From positions 102,584-166,583 of the forward strand of contig QQNF01000002.1 in NCBI GenBank assembly GCA_003402705.1: DNA of 64,000 nucleotides, written 5' to 3'. The stretch's first letter is position 1. Each line of letters begins with the position of its first letter. The stretch comes from Verrucomicrobiota bacterium. GTDB taxonomy: Bacteria; Verrucomicrobiota; Verrucomicrobiia; Verrucomicrobiales; V1-33. This document shows positions 52,708-61,535 of the stretch, in pieces. The notes under the pieces were generated by a model. That model was given only the letters and a program-made list of their open reading frames with translations, had not been told where the DNA came from and did not search any database. A program made the position numbers and the translations under genes.

Positions 52708-54009
52708 ATGAAGCCTATCCGATCTGTCGATGCCTCTGGCTGGGAGTCCCGCGCGGTGAGTGCGGAGGAGGCGGTGGCGCGGATTGGCAGGGGGATGCGC
52801 GTGTTTCTGCATGGGGCGGCGGCGACGCCGACGCCGTTGGTGGAGGCGCTGTGCGGGCGCATGGACCTTGAGGGAGTGCTGCTGTATCATCTGCACACGC
52901 AGGGACCGGCGCCGTTTGCGGAGCGTGGGGTGGAGGAGCGGGTGCGTTCGGTTTCGTTTTTTGCGGGGGCGGCGGTGCGCACGGCGATTGCGGAAGGGAG
53001 GGCGGATTTCATTCCGGTGTTTCTGTCGGACATTCCCGGGTTGTTCCGGAGTCGGGCGATTCCGCTGGATGCTGCGATCGTGCAGGTGTCGCCGCCGGAC
53101 CGACACGGGGTTTGCTCGCTGGGGACGTCGGTGGATGCGGCGCGTGCGGCGGTGGACGAGGCGGGAATGGTGATTGCGGAGATCAACGTGCGGATGCCGC
53201 GGACGCATGGTGCGGCGACGCTGCCGTTGGCGCGGATTGATGCGTTTGTGGCGACGGACCGGCCGCTGCATGAGTCGGTGATTGAGCCGGAGACGCCGGT
53301 GACGGCGCGGATTGGCGAGTTGATTGCCGAGCTTGTAGAGGATGGATCCACGATTCAGACGGGGATTGGAGCGATTCCGAATGCGGTACTGGCGCGGCTT
53401 GGGAACAAGGTGGGGCTTGGGGTGCACACGGAGATGTTTTCAGATGGCCTGATTCCGCTGATGGAGGGCGGAGTGGTAACGAACGCGCACAAGGCGGTGC
53501 ATCCGGGGCGGACGGTGACGAGTTTCGTGGCGGGGAGCCGGAGGCTGTTTGATTTTGTGGACGACAATCCGCTGGTGGAGTTTCACCCGTGCGACCGGAC
53601 GAACGACACGAACCTGCTGCGGAAGCTGGACCGGCTGGTGGCGGTGAACAGCGCGATCCAGATTGATCTGACGGGGCAGGTGTGTGCGGATTCGATCGGG
53701 CACCGGATCTATTCGGGGATTGGCGGGCAGATGGATTTTCTGCGTGGGGCGGCGCTGTCGCGAGGCGGGAAGGCGATGCTGGCGTTTCCGGCGACGGCGA
53801 TGGGCGGGAAGGTGTCGCGGATTGTGCATGAGCTGACGCCCGGGGCTGGGGTGGTGACGTCGCGGGGGCACGTGCAGTGGGTGGTGACGGAGTATGGGGC
53901 GGTGAATCTGCATGGGATGAGTCTCCGGCAGCGTGCGGACGCGCTGGTGGGTCTGGCGCATCCTGATTTTCGGGCGGGGTTGCGGCGGGAGATGGCGCGG
54001 GGGGGCTGA
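52708..54009 (+). CDS. Acetyl-CoA hydrolase/transferase family (CoA-transferase)
   Basis: This 433-residue protein is a family I-type CoA-transferase of the acetyl-CoA hydrolase/4-hydroxybutyrate CoA-transferase group. Visible landmarks are VFLHGAAATPTPLVEAL, QTGIGAIPNAVLARLG, the putative catalytic Glu242 in VHTEMFSDGL, and GGQMDFLRGAALS. It moves CoA between acetyl-CoA and another acid. It precedes accB and accC by 170 bp; a functional link to acyl-CoA metabolism is possible but not shown. Confidence 0.85.
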   Translation: MKPIRSVDASGWESRAVSAEEAVARIGRGMRVFLHGAAATPTPLVEALCGRMDLEGVLLYHLHTQGPAPFAERGVEERVRSVSFFAGAAVRTAIAEGRADFIPVFLSDIPGLFRSRAIPLDAAIVQVSPPDRHGVCSLGTSVDAARAAVDEAGMVIAEINVRMPRTHGAATLPLARIDAFVATDRPLHESVIEPETPVTARIGELIAELVEDGSTIQTGIGAIPNAVLARLGNKVGLGVHTEMFSDGLIPLMEGGVVTNAHKAVHPGRTVTSFVAGSRRLFDFVDDNPLVEFHPCDRTNDTNLLRKLDRLVAVNSAIQIDLTGQVCADSIGHRIYSGIGGQMDFLRGAALSRGGKAMLAFPATAMGGKVSRIVHELTPGAGVVTSRGHVQWVVTEYGAVNLHGMSLRQRADALVGLAHPDFRAGLRREMARGG

Positions 54010-54178
54010 GTGAAGGGGTGGGAAAGTATGTGTGACGCGCTCATCCGCTGGTTGACGCCTGGCGCAAAGAACCTAAAGGTGGGGTGTGTGCGCCTTCCCC
54101 TGCGCTGGTCCCGTGTCCGTCCCCTGGATGCGGGCCGGCCGTGAGTGAGCCTCCTCAACCCTTCACCCTGACACCGCC

Positions 54179-54634
54179 TTGGACCTTAAAGAAATCAGAC
54201 AGATCATCGAGTTGATGAAGCGCAATGAACTGTCGCTGTTCCACCTCGAGCGCGACGGTTTTAAAATCAAACTCCGCAAGGGCGTCGACTTTGACGTGCC
54301 CCCGGCTGCGCCGGTGGCGGCACCGGTGGCGGCGGTGGCGGTGGCGGCTGCGCCTGTTGCCCATGCGGACGCGGCGCCGGTGGCTGCGTCCACGGGAGTG
54401 TTCATCACGTCGCCGATGGTGGGGACGTTTTATCGATCGCCGGGCCCCGGCGAGAAGCTCTTTGTGAGCATTGGCGACACGGTGGATGAGAACACCACGG
54501 TGTGCATCATTGAGGCCATGAAGGTGATGAACGAAATCAAGGCGGAGAAGCGGGGGGTCATCAAGCGCATCGTCGCCGAGGACGCCACGCCAGTGCAGTT
54601 CGACAGTCACCTGTTCGAGATCGAGCCGGCCTGA
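54179..54634 (+). CDS. accB: Biotin carboxyl carrier protein of acetyl-CoA carboxylase
   Basis: This 151-residue protein has the family N-terminus (DLKEIRQIIELMKRNELS), an Ala/Pro/Val-rich linker and the biotinyl domain with the biotin-accepting lysine in EAMKVMNE. The only possible start is TTG at 54179, because an in-frame stop lies at 54146-54148 and no ATG or GTG lies between. accC follows 13 bp downstream, the usual order. It carries carboxybiotin in the first step of fatty acid synthesis. Confidence 0.92.
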   Translation: MDLKEIRQIIELMKRNELSLFHLERDGFKIKLRKGVDFDVPPAAPVAAPVAAVAVAAAPVAHADAAPVAASTGVFITSPMVGTFYRSPGPGEKLFVSIGDTVDENTTVCIIEAMKVMNEIKAEKRGVIKRIVAEDATPVQFDSHLFEIEPA

Positions 54635-54647
54635 TCCTCGCGTCCCC

Positions 54648-56003
54648 ATGATCAACAAAATTCTGATCGCCAACCGCGGCGAGATTGCGCTGCGGGTCAT
54701 CCGAGCCTGCAAGGAGCTTGGTGTCCGCACCGTGGCTGTGTATTCGAAAGCGGACGAGAAGTCCATGCACGTGCAGCTGGCGGATGACGCCATCTGCATC
54801 GGGCCTGGTCCGAGTTCGATGAGTTATCTGATGATCGACCGCATCATTGCGGCGGCGGAGATTGCGAATGTGGACGCGATCCATCCCGGGTACGGTTTTC
54901 TGTCAGAGAATGCGCGGTTTGCGCGGATTTGCGAGAGCTGCAAGATCAAGTTCATCGGGCCGAGTGCCGAGGTGATTGAGATGATGGGTGACAAGAACAT
55001 GGCGCGGGCGACAGCGAGGCGCTACAAGGTGCCGATCATTCCGGGGACTGACGGGATTCTGAAGACGGACAAGGAGGCGCTGGAGGCGGCTTCGGCGATT
55101 GGTTATCCGGTGATGCTGAAGGCGTCGGCGGGCGGTGGCGGGCGCGGGATGCGGCCGGTGCACAACGAGGCGGCGATTTCTGCGGCGTTTGCGAGTGCGA
55201 AGTCGGAGTCTGAGAAGTGCTTCGGCAATGGCGACATGTACATGGAGAAGCTGATTCTGAATCCTCACCATATTGAGATTCAGGTGATTGCGGACAGCAA
55301 GGGGACGGTGGTGGCGCTTGGCGAGCGGGATTGTTCGCTGCAGCGGCGCAATCAGAAGATCATTGAGGAATGTCCGTCGCCATTCATCAGCGACCGGCTG
55401 CGCAAGAAGATGTGCGCGGCATCGGTGAAGCTGTGCGAGGAAATCGGCTATGTGAATGCCGGGACGATCGAGTATCTTGTCGATGACCAGGAGAACTTCT
55501 ACTTCATGGAGATGAACACCCGGATTCAGGTGGAGCATCCTGTGACGGAGGAAGTGTACGGGGTTGACCTGATCAAGGAGCAGATCCGGATCGCGGCGGG
55601 ACAGCCGTTGTCGGAGCATGTGAGGAAGGGAGTGCCGCGCTGCCATGCGATCGAGTGCCGGATCAACGCGGAGGATCCGTATAACAATTTTGCGCCATCG
55701 CCTGGCAAGATTCACAGTTACTACACGCCGGGCGGGCGCGGGGTGCGGATCGACAGCCACATTTACGCGGGCTATGAAGTGCCGCCGTACTACGACTCGA
55801 TGATTGCGAAGCTGATTGTGACTGGCAACACGCGGGACATTGCGATCGCGCGGATGAAGCGCGCGCTGATGGAATTCAAGATCGAGGGGATCAAGACGAC
55901 GATTCCGTTTCAGCACGCGATTCTGGACAATTCGGACTTCAAGTCCGGGAAGTACAACATCGGGTGGGTGGAGCAGTTCCTGCAGAAGCGGCCGAAGGGC
56001 TGA
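54648..56003 (+). CDS. accC: Acetyl-CoA carboxylase, biotin carboxylase subunit
   Basis: This 451-residue ATP-grasp enzyme has the normal AccC length. Visible motifs are the start INKILIANRGEIALRVIRAC, the Gly-rich ATP loop KASAGGGGRGMR, the catalytic EMNTRIQVEHPVTEE, and the C-terminal carboxylase domain. It carboxylates the biotin on AccB with bicarbonate and ATP. The two genes form an operon (13 bp gap). Confidence 0.97.
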   Translation: MINKILIANRGEIALRVIRACKELGVRTVAVYSKADEKSMHVQLADDAICIGPGPSSMSYLMIDRIIAAAEIANVDAIHPGYGFLSENARFARICESCKIKFIGPSAEVIEMMGDKNMARATARRYKVPIIPGTDGILKTDKEALEAASAIGYPVMLKASAGGGGRGMRPVHNEAAISAAFASAKSESEKCFGNGDMYMEKLILNPHHIEIQVIADSKGTVVALGERDCSLQRRNQKIIEECPSPFISDRLRKKMCAASVKLCEEIGYVNAGTIEYLVDDQENFYFMEMNTRIQVEHPVTEEVYGVDLIKEQIRIAAGQPLSEHVRKGVPRCHAIECRINAEDPYNNFAPSPGKIHSYYTPGGRGVRIDSHIYAGYEVPPYYDSMIAKLIVTGNTRDIAIARMKRALMEFKIEGIKTTIPFQHAILDNSDFKSGKYNIGWVEQFLQKRPKG

Positions 56004-56040
56004 GACTGGTGGTTGAGACTGGTGCGGCGCTGAGAAAGGA

Positions 56041-58284
56041 TCAGGGGCGCTTTTCGAGGGTGTTGGTGAGATCGCGCAGGCGATCGAGGTCGATGCCTGG
56101 GGGTTGGTGTTCCATGATCCATGCGGCGTCGGCGAGGGCTTCGGTGCGGCGGCCGTTTTTGGCGTGGACGAGCAGGCGCTGGAGGCGTTGGGAAGCGGCG
56201 TCGGGATCGACTGCGAGGGCGGCGTCGAGGTAGCGGAGGAGACGGTCGTCGTCGCGCTGGGCGGCGGCGCCTGCGCAGAGATTGTTGAGCATGCGGAGGA
56301 CGGTGGCGCGCGGGGTGGCGGGTGCCCATGCGTCGCGATCCGGAAGTTCGCCGGTGAGGTCCATGATGAGGGCGTCGGCCTGGTCCGGGGTGAGAACGCG
56401 GCCGTCGTCGAAGACATCGATGACGGGGCCGCTGGGGGAGTCCTCGGGGTTGAGGCGCAGGCGGGTCATGAAGCGACCGGGGAATGGTGCGCCGACGAGG
56501 TCAAGGCCGATGCGGCGGCCGAATTCGCGGTGGAGGATGCTGAGGGTGATGGGGAGCCCTTCGCGATCGTCGATGACTTCGTTGAGGTAGCTGTTGGAGC
56601 GGCTTTCCATTTCGTCGCGGCTGCCGTGGAAGCCGCTAGTACGGAACATCCAGTCGTTGAGGGCGGAAAGTCTGGCTTCGGGCGAGGCGCGGTGTTCGTC
56701 AGTTAGGAAAGCTTCGAGTTCTGAGGTGAGCCGGTCGATTTCGGCCATGACGGCATCGGGATCGACTTCCGGGTTGTCGAGTCGGGCGATGAGGATGGCG
56801 GCGCGGGGGAGATCACCGGGGGCTTCGTCTGGTTTGGATAGGATCGAGGCGAGGTCTGCGGCGGTGCGGGCGGCGTGGGCGTTGTCGGCGAGACGGCGGA
56901 GAGCGGCGGCGCGTTTTTCGAGATCGGAGGCGGCGCGTGCGGCGAGGTCGCGGGCGAGAGCGGGATCCTGCTGCATGAGGGAGCGGTCGGCGTCGGCGGG
57001 GGTTTCGCCGGCGGCGAGTCGGGCCATCATGGCGGCGACGGCGTCGGCGGGGCCGGTGGATCCTGACAGATCGGTGCCGGTGCGGAAGTCTTTGAAGTCG
57101 GCCTCGGTGTCACGGAATTTGCAGAGGCCGACGCGGCCGGTGCGGAGGATGCGGTCGTCGCAGACGATGACTTCGCGGCCATTGACCCAGCAGACGATGC
57201 GATCGGCTTCGACCCGGACGCGGAGTTGGTTCCAGCTGCCGGGTTCGTAGGCGTCGGAGCTGAGTTGGGCGAGGATGGTCCATGAATTGACGTCAGGGCC
57301 TTCGAAGCGGGTGAGGCGGAGGCCGCCGCTGCTAGGGTAGAAGCCGTAGTGGGTGTCTTTGCCGTCGGAGCAGAAGATGAGACCGGCGGCACCGGATTCG
57401 CTGTCGAGGCGGACGCGGACGGTGAGTTCGTAGGGGAGGGCAGGTGGTTCGGGCTGGTGGATGCAGAGCGTGCGGCCGCCGAAGGCGTCGGCGCGGCGGC
57501 CTCTGGCGCGGATGACACCGGCGCGTTGGGACCAGCGGCCGCCGTCGGGTTGCCAGAGGCTAGGATTGAGGGCGCCGATGCGGAGCCATGCGCTCATGGC
57601 GACGGGCGTGGGGCGGTCGAGGAGCGACTGCAACTGGGCGGTGGGGACGGCGAAGCCGAGGTTTTCGGTGAGGGTGCTTTTGAGGGCGACGATGCCGGTG
57701 ACCTTGCCATCGCGGTTGATGACGGGCCCGCCGCTGTTGCCTCGTTCGATGGGCATGGAGAGCTGGAGCATGCGGCGGCCTTCGACTTCCTGGAGAGCGG
57801 AGACGATGCCTTCGACCATGCTGAAGCGGAGGCCTAGCGGATTTCCCATGGCGGCGGCGTATTCGCCCTGCTGGACGGCGGCGGAGTCGGCGAGATTGAG
57901 GAAAGGCAGGTCTTTGGCGGCGACCCGCAGGACAGCGAGATCGGCATGGCGGTCCCATGCGTGCACGCCGGTGACTTCGAGTTCGCGGCCGTCGGATGTT
58001 TCGACTTTGAGGGCGCGGCCTTCGCCGATGACGTGGAAATTGGTGGCGATGAGACCGTCGGATGAAATAGCGAAGCCGCTGCCGATGCCTGCGGTTTCGC
58101 CATCGCGGCCGGCTGGTTGAATGGCGACGAGGGCGGGGCGCACTTGTTTGGCGAGCGCTGCGGGGTCGGGACGGGTGGGGGACGATGGGGATTGGGGCGC
58201 CGCGGGTGGCGGCCCGGTGGGATCATCGGCACGGGCACACGAAGCGGATGCCAGAAGCGCGGCAGAAAACAGGAAGGCTCGCAT
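56041..58284 (-). CDS. Trypsin-like protease fused to beta-sandwich and SirB1-like domains
   Basis: This 747-residue exported protein has three parts. Residues about 45-230 are a DegP/HtrA-type trypsin domain with catalytic His84 (TNFHVIG), Asp115 (RHADLAVLRV) and Ser184 (RGNSGGPV). Residues about 245-420 look like a laminin-G/DUF1080-type beta-sandwich (YELTVRVRLDSESGAAG, NQLRVRVEADRIVCWVNGRE). Residues about 560-720 match SirB1/transglutaminase-like plus helical repeats (SYLNEVIDDREGLPITLSIL, RRIGLDLVGAPFPGRFMTR). No PDZ domain is present. It probably acts in the periplasm, but the substrate is unknown. Confidence 0.8.
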   Translation of the reverse strand: MRAFLFSAALLASASCARADDPTGPPPAAPQSPSSPTRPDPAALAKQVRPALVAIQPAGRDGETAGIGSGFAISSDGLIATNFHVIGEGRALKVETSDGRELEVTGVHAWDRHADLAVLRVAAKDLPFLNLADSAAVQQGEYAAAMGNPLGLRFSMVEGIVSALQEVEGRRMLQLSMPIERGNSGGPVINRDGKVTGIVALKSTLTENLGFAVPTAQLQSLLDRPTPVAMSAWLRIGALNPSLWQPDGGRWSQRAGVIRARGRRADAFGGRTLCIHQPEPPALPYELTVRVRLDSESGAAGLIFCSDGKDTHYGFYPSSGGLRLTRFEGPDVNSWTILAQLSSDAYEPGSWNQLRVRVEADRIVCWVNGREVIVCDDRILRTGRVGLCKFRDTEADFKDFRTGTDLSGSTGPADAVAAMMARLAAGETPADADRSLMQQDPALARDLAARAASDLEKRAAALRRLADNAHAARTAADLASILSKPDEAPGDLPRAAILIARLDNPEVDPDAVMAEIDRLTSELEAFLTDEHRASPEARLSALNDWMFRTSGFHGSRDEMESRSNSYLNEVIDDREGLPITLSILHREFGRRIGLDLVGAPFPGRFMTRLRLNPEDSPSGPVIDVFDDGRVLTPDQADALIMDLTGELPDRDAWAPATPRATVLRMLNNLCAGAAAQRDDDRLLRYLDAALAVDPDAASQRLQRLLVHAKNGRRTEALADAAWIMEHQPPGIDLDRLRDLTNTLEKRP

Positions 58285-58437
58285 GCCTTGCCATAGTCCC
58301 CGCTGCCGGGGTTGTCACTGGAGGATTGGTCGGTGTTGAGGGGCGGTGGAAGAGTCTGGTGCCAGAGGCGGCGAGACGATGACAAGGATCTGGCGTCGGC
58401 TTGCTAAGACTGTGAAACGGTGAGAGGCTGACTTGGA

Positions 58438-58701
58438 GTGAAGAATATTACCATCAGCATTGATGACGACCTCTATGGGCGGGCGCGCATGAAGGCTGCT
58501 GAGCAGGGCACCTCGATCTCGGCGTTGTTTCGGGATTATCTGATCCGCCTCACGGTCGAGGGATCTGCCGAAGCCGAGTTCCAGCGCCTCGCCCGGGAGG
58601 AGCAGGAACTTCGCGCCGAACTCGGGGCCCGTGGCCGCGGGCTGAAGGCCGAGCACAGTCTATCCCGCGACGAACTCCACGAACGTCATGCGCTTCGTTG
58701 A
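58438..58701 (+). CDS. Ribbon-helix-helix antitoxin (VapB-type)
   Basis: This 87-residue protein starts with GTG at 58438. Its N-terminus has the short beta strand and two helices of the RHH/CopG family (KNITISIDDDLYGRARMKAA, then TSISALFRDYLIRLT). The rest is a charged helical tail that would contact the toxin. The start of a PIN-domain toxin frame overlaps its 3' end by 14 bp, as in VapBC operons, but that toxin is broken. Confidence 0.75.
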   Translation: MKNITISIDDDLYGRARMKAAEQGTSISALFRDYLIRLTVEGSAEAEFQRLAREEQELRAELGARGRGLKAEHSLSRDELHERHALR

Positions 58702-58792
58702 TGCGAATGCCCTCATCTGCTCGTTCGATCTGGAGCCCGGCTTTGGGGGTTGGTCCACTCTTGATGGCTTGCAGCATGGGTTGAGCTATTGA
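58688..58792 (+). pseudogene. Truncated VapC PIN-domain toxin
   Basis: An ATG at 58688 opens a frame beginning MRFVDANALICSFD, which is the canonical start of a PIN-domain toxin with the first catalytic Asp (Asp5). After about 17 residues the similarity to the fold ends, and the frame stops at 58790-58792 after 34 codons, whereas a VapC is about 130 residues. The other acidic active-site residues are missing, so it cannot be functional. Confidence 0.7.
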
Positions 58793-58874
58793 ATCGTGTG
58801 CCGGTCCAGTCACGCGCAGGAACATAACATTTCCTTCCTCCGCGCATTCGTTTCCTCCCTTCCGACCAAGAAAG

Positions 58875-61268
58875 ATGATCGTCTACCTTGCCAACAAAGC
58901 TCAGTTCAGAGAGGACATCCTCTCCAACCGGATTGAGGAGATCGTCCACGAGTCTTTCCAGCGCCAAATGGGGAGATCCGTGGGTGCCAGCGAATTGAAC
59001 TCATGGAAGCATTCTCTGCTGCAGATGGACAAGGTGTTGGAAGATGGCGAGATTCCTCACAACGCCGGAGTCGCCATCGAGTTCAACATCCCGCAAACCG
59101 CCAAACGTGTCGATTTCATCATCACCGGCACCCGCTCGGATCGCCAGCGCACCGCCGTGATTGTCGAGCTGAAGCAATGGGAGGATGCGAAGGCCACCAA
59201 TAAGGACGCCATCGTCAGCACTTTTGTCGGCGGCCGGGAGCGGGAGGTGAATCACCCATCCTATCAGGCTTGGTCCTATGCCATGCTGATTGAGGACTTC
59301 AATGAAACTGTTCGGCAGGACCCAATCCACCTCCGGCCCTGCGCCTATCTTCACAACTGCGATTCCGGATCGGTGATCCACGCGCCGTTTTACGCTGCGC
59401 ACACGAAGCTCGCCCCGGCCTTCCTCCGGGACGATGCGAAGAAGCTGCGCGAGTTCATCAAGGCTCACGTCAAATACGGCGACGGCGGGGAAACCATGTA
59501 TCGGATCCGCGACGGCAAGCTCCGGCCATCCAAGAACTTGGCGGACCATCTAGCCTCGCTGATTCAGGGCAACCGAGAGTTCTACCTGATCGATGAACAG
59601 AAGACCGTCTACGAAACCGCCCTGCATCTTGCCAAATCGTCGTCCGCCACGAACAAGAACGTCCTCATCGTCAACGGCGGCCCGGGCACTGGCAAGACTG
59701 TGGTCGCCATCAACCTCCTTGTCGAATTGACCAACCGCGGTCTTGTCTCCCAATATGTGACCAAGAATAGCGCTCCTCGCGCCGTCTACGAGAACAAGCT
59801 TACGGAGACCTTTAAGAAATCCCGCATCTCCAATCTCTTCGTCGGCTCGGGGGCGTTCACGGAGACACCCGCCAATACCTTTGGTGGACTCATCGTCGAC
59901 GAAGCCCATCGACTGAACGAGAAATCCGGATTGTTCAGCCATCTCGGCGAGAACCAGATCAAGGAACTCATCCACGCCTCCACGTTCACGATCTTCTTCC
60001 TCGATGAGGACCAGCGGATCCATTGGAAGGACATCGGGGACAAGCGCCAGATTCGCGAATGGGCCTCATCCCTCGGAGCCACGGTCACCGAAATGGACCT
60101 TGAATCCCAGTTCCGCTGCAATGGCTCGGACGGCTACCTCGCCTGGATCGACCGCGTGCTCCAAGTCCGGGAAACCGCGAATACCCACCTCGAGGGCGCG
60201 AACTACGAGTTTAAGGTCTGCGATTCCGCCACGGAGCTGAAGGATGTCATTGAGCGACGAAACCGCGTGAACAACAAGGCGCGCATGGTTGCAGGCTATT
60301 GCTGGGATTGGGCCTCCAAGAAGACTCCGGCCGCGTTCGATTTCCAACTCGACGGCGGAGCATTCAAGGCAAGGTGGAACCTGAGCGATGACGGGCCGCT
60401 TTGGATCATGAAACCGGACTCCGTCCGCGAGGTGGGCTGCATCCACACCTGCCAGGGACTCGAGCTCGATTACGTGGGCGTGATCATCGGTCCGGACCTC
60501 GTCGTCCGCGACGGCGAGGTGATCACCGACGGTGCCAAACGTTCCAAGGGAGATTCCTCCATCAAAGGCTACAAAGGGCTGCTCAAGACCGACTCCGCGG
60601 CCGCCCGCAAAAAAGCCGACCTCATTATCAAGAACACCTACCGCACCCTGATGACCCGGGGAACCAAGGGCTGTTACGTCTATTCCACCGATCCCGAGAC
60701 CAATCTCTACCTCCAAACTCAAGGCGCAGGTGCCCTCCAGCCGGAATTCGAAGAAGCCGAAACTCCAAAAACACCTCCAGCCTATCTATTCCCCATCCTC
60801 TCGCCGGAAGAGGCAGCCAATCGCCCGAATGCCGTTCCCATCTTCGACATCAAGATCGCTGCTGGAGATTTCAGCAAGGAACAGTGGCTGCAGGATTGCC
60901 AATACGCCGAACTGCCCGACCACTTCACGGCAAAACCCGGATTCTTCATCGCCCAAGTCATCGGCGAATCCATGAACCGGCGCATACCTAATGGATCATG
61001 GTGCCTCTTCCGAGAGCCGTCCGGTGGATCAAGAAACGGCAAGGTGGTGATCGTCCAGAGTCGGGACATTCAGGACCCGGACACCGGCGGAAGGTACACG
61101 GTGAAAATCTATCGAAGTGAAAAGACCGAGACGCAAGACTCGTGGACCCATCTCGGGATCCGGCTCGAACCGGATTCGATGGACTCCAGGTTCAAGCCAA
61201 TGGCGGTTGATGCTGGAGCGGTGAATGACCTCCGTGTGGTCGGTGAATTTGTCGGGATCATTTGTTAA
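58875..61268 (+). CDS. Nuclease-DUF2075 helicase-LexA-type autoprotease fusion
   Basis: This 797-residue protein has three parts. Residues about 60-105 carry a PD-(D/E)XK-like pattern: Asp80 in KRVDFII, then Glu98-Leu-Lys100 in VIVELKQW. Residues about 240-620 are a DUF2075/COG3410 helicase: Walker A GGPGTGKT (268-275), Walker B VDEAH (341-345), FLDEDQRI, and the later HTCQGLELDYVGVIIG and RTLMTRGTKG motifs. Residues about 655-797 form an S24 (LexA/UmuD) peptidase: probable cleavage site Ala663-Gly664 in KIAAGDF, Ser699 in GESMN, Lys744 in YTVKIY. Spacing of cleavage site to Ser (35) fits LexA and UmuD. No helix-turn-helix is present. Base composition differs from the host. Confidence 0.8.
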   Translation: MIVYLANKAQFREDILSNRIEEIVHESFQRQMGRSVGASELNSWKHSLLQMDKVLEDGEIPHNAGVAIEFNIPQTAKRVDFIITGTRSDRQRTAVIVELKQWEDAKATNKDAIVSTFVGGREREVNHPSYQAWSYAMLIEDFNETVRQDPIHLRPCAYLHNCDSGSVIHAPFYAAHTKLAPAFLRDDAKKLREFIKAHVKYGDGGETMYRIRDGKLRPSKNLADHLASLIQGNREFYLIDEQKTVYETALHLAKSSSATNKNVLIVNGGPGTGKTVVAINLLVELTNRGLVSQYVTKNSAPRAVYENKLTETFKKSRISNLFVGSGAFTETPANTFGGLIVDEAHRLNEKSGLFSHLGENQIKELIHASTFTIFFLDEDQRIHWKDIGDKRQIREWASSLGATVTEMDLESQFRCNGSDGYLAWIDRVLQVRETANTHLEGANYEFKVCDSATELKDVIERRNRVNNKARMVAGYCWDWASKKTPAAFDFQLDGGAFKARWNLSDDGPLWIMKPDSVREVGCIHTCQGLELDYVGVIIGPDLVVRDGEVITDGAKRSKGDSSIKGYKGLLKTDSAAARKKADLIIKNTYRTLMTRGTKGCYVYSTDPETNLYLQTQGAGALQPEFEEAETPKTPPAYLFPILSPEEAANRPNAVPIFDIKIAAGDFSKEQWLQDCQYAELPDHFTAKPGFFIAQVIGESMNRRIPNGSWCLFREPSGGSRNGKVVIVQSRDIQDPDTGGRYTVKIYRSEKTETQDSWTHLGIRLEPDSMDSRFKPMAVDAGAVNDLRVVGEFVGIIC

Positions 61269-61535
61269 CAGAAAAGCGACGATGAACGTGATCGACTATT
61301 CATCCGGCTAGGCAGCGATCCAGCCAATGAGTGAGACGGCGGAGATTCGTGCAGCGTTGAGTTTTGTCGGCTGGAGGTCTGACGGTGCCGATCTCGTTCC
61401 GGAGGCAGGCACGGGTGCCCTCGACATGAAGTTGATTGAAGACGAGTCCACAAGCAATTCCGTTTGATGGTTCGAAGCACAGCCCACAAGGGCCCGTCGA
61501 GATGGTCGATGCCTGCTGAGTAACGGGGGCAACGG
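61269..61535. other. Gap with only a weak small reading frame
   Basis: These 267 bp separate the fusion gene from the next gene. A 46-codon frame (61327-61467) starting MSETAEIRAALSFVGW has no clear Shine-Dalgarno and no recognised family, so I do not call it a gene. No hairpin with T-run was seen after the fusion gene. Confidence 0.4.

Noticed and set aside
54903..56417. A 504-residue minus-strand frame across accC
   Set aside because: It runs opposite the highly conserved accC gene, with a composition that is simply the complement of it.
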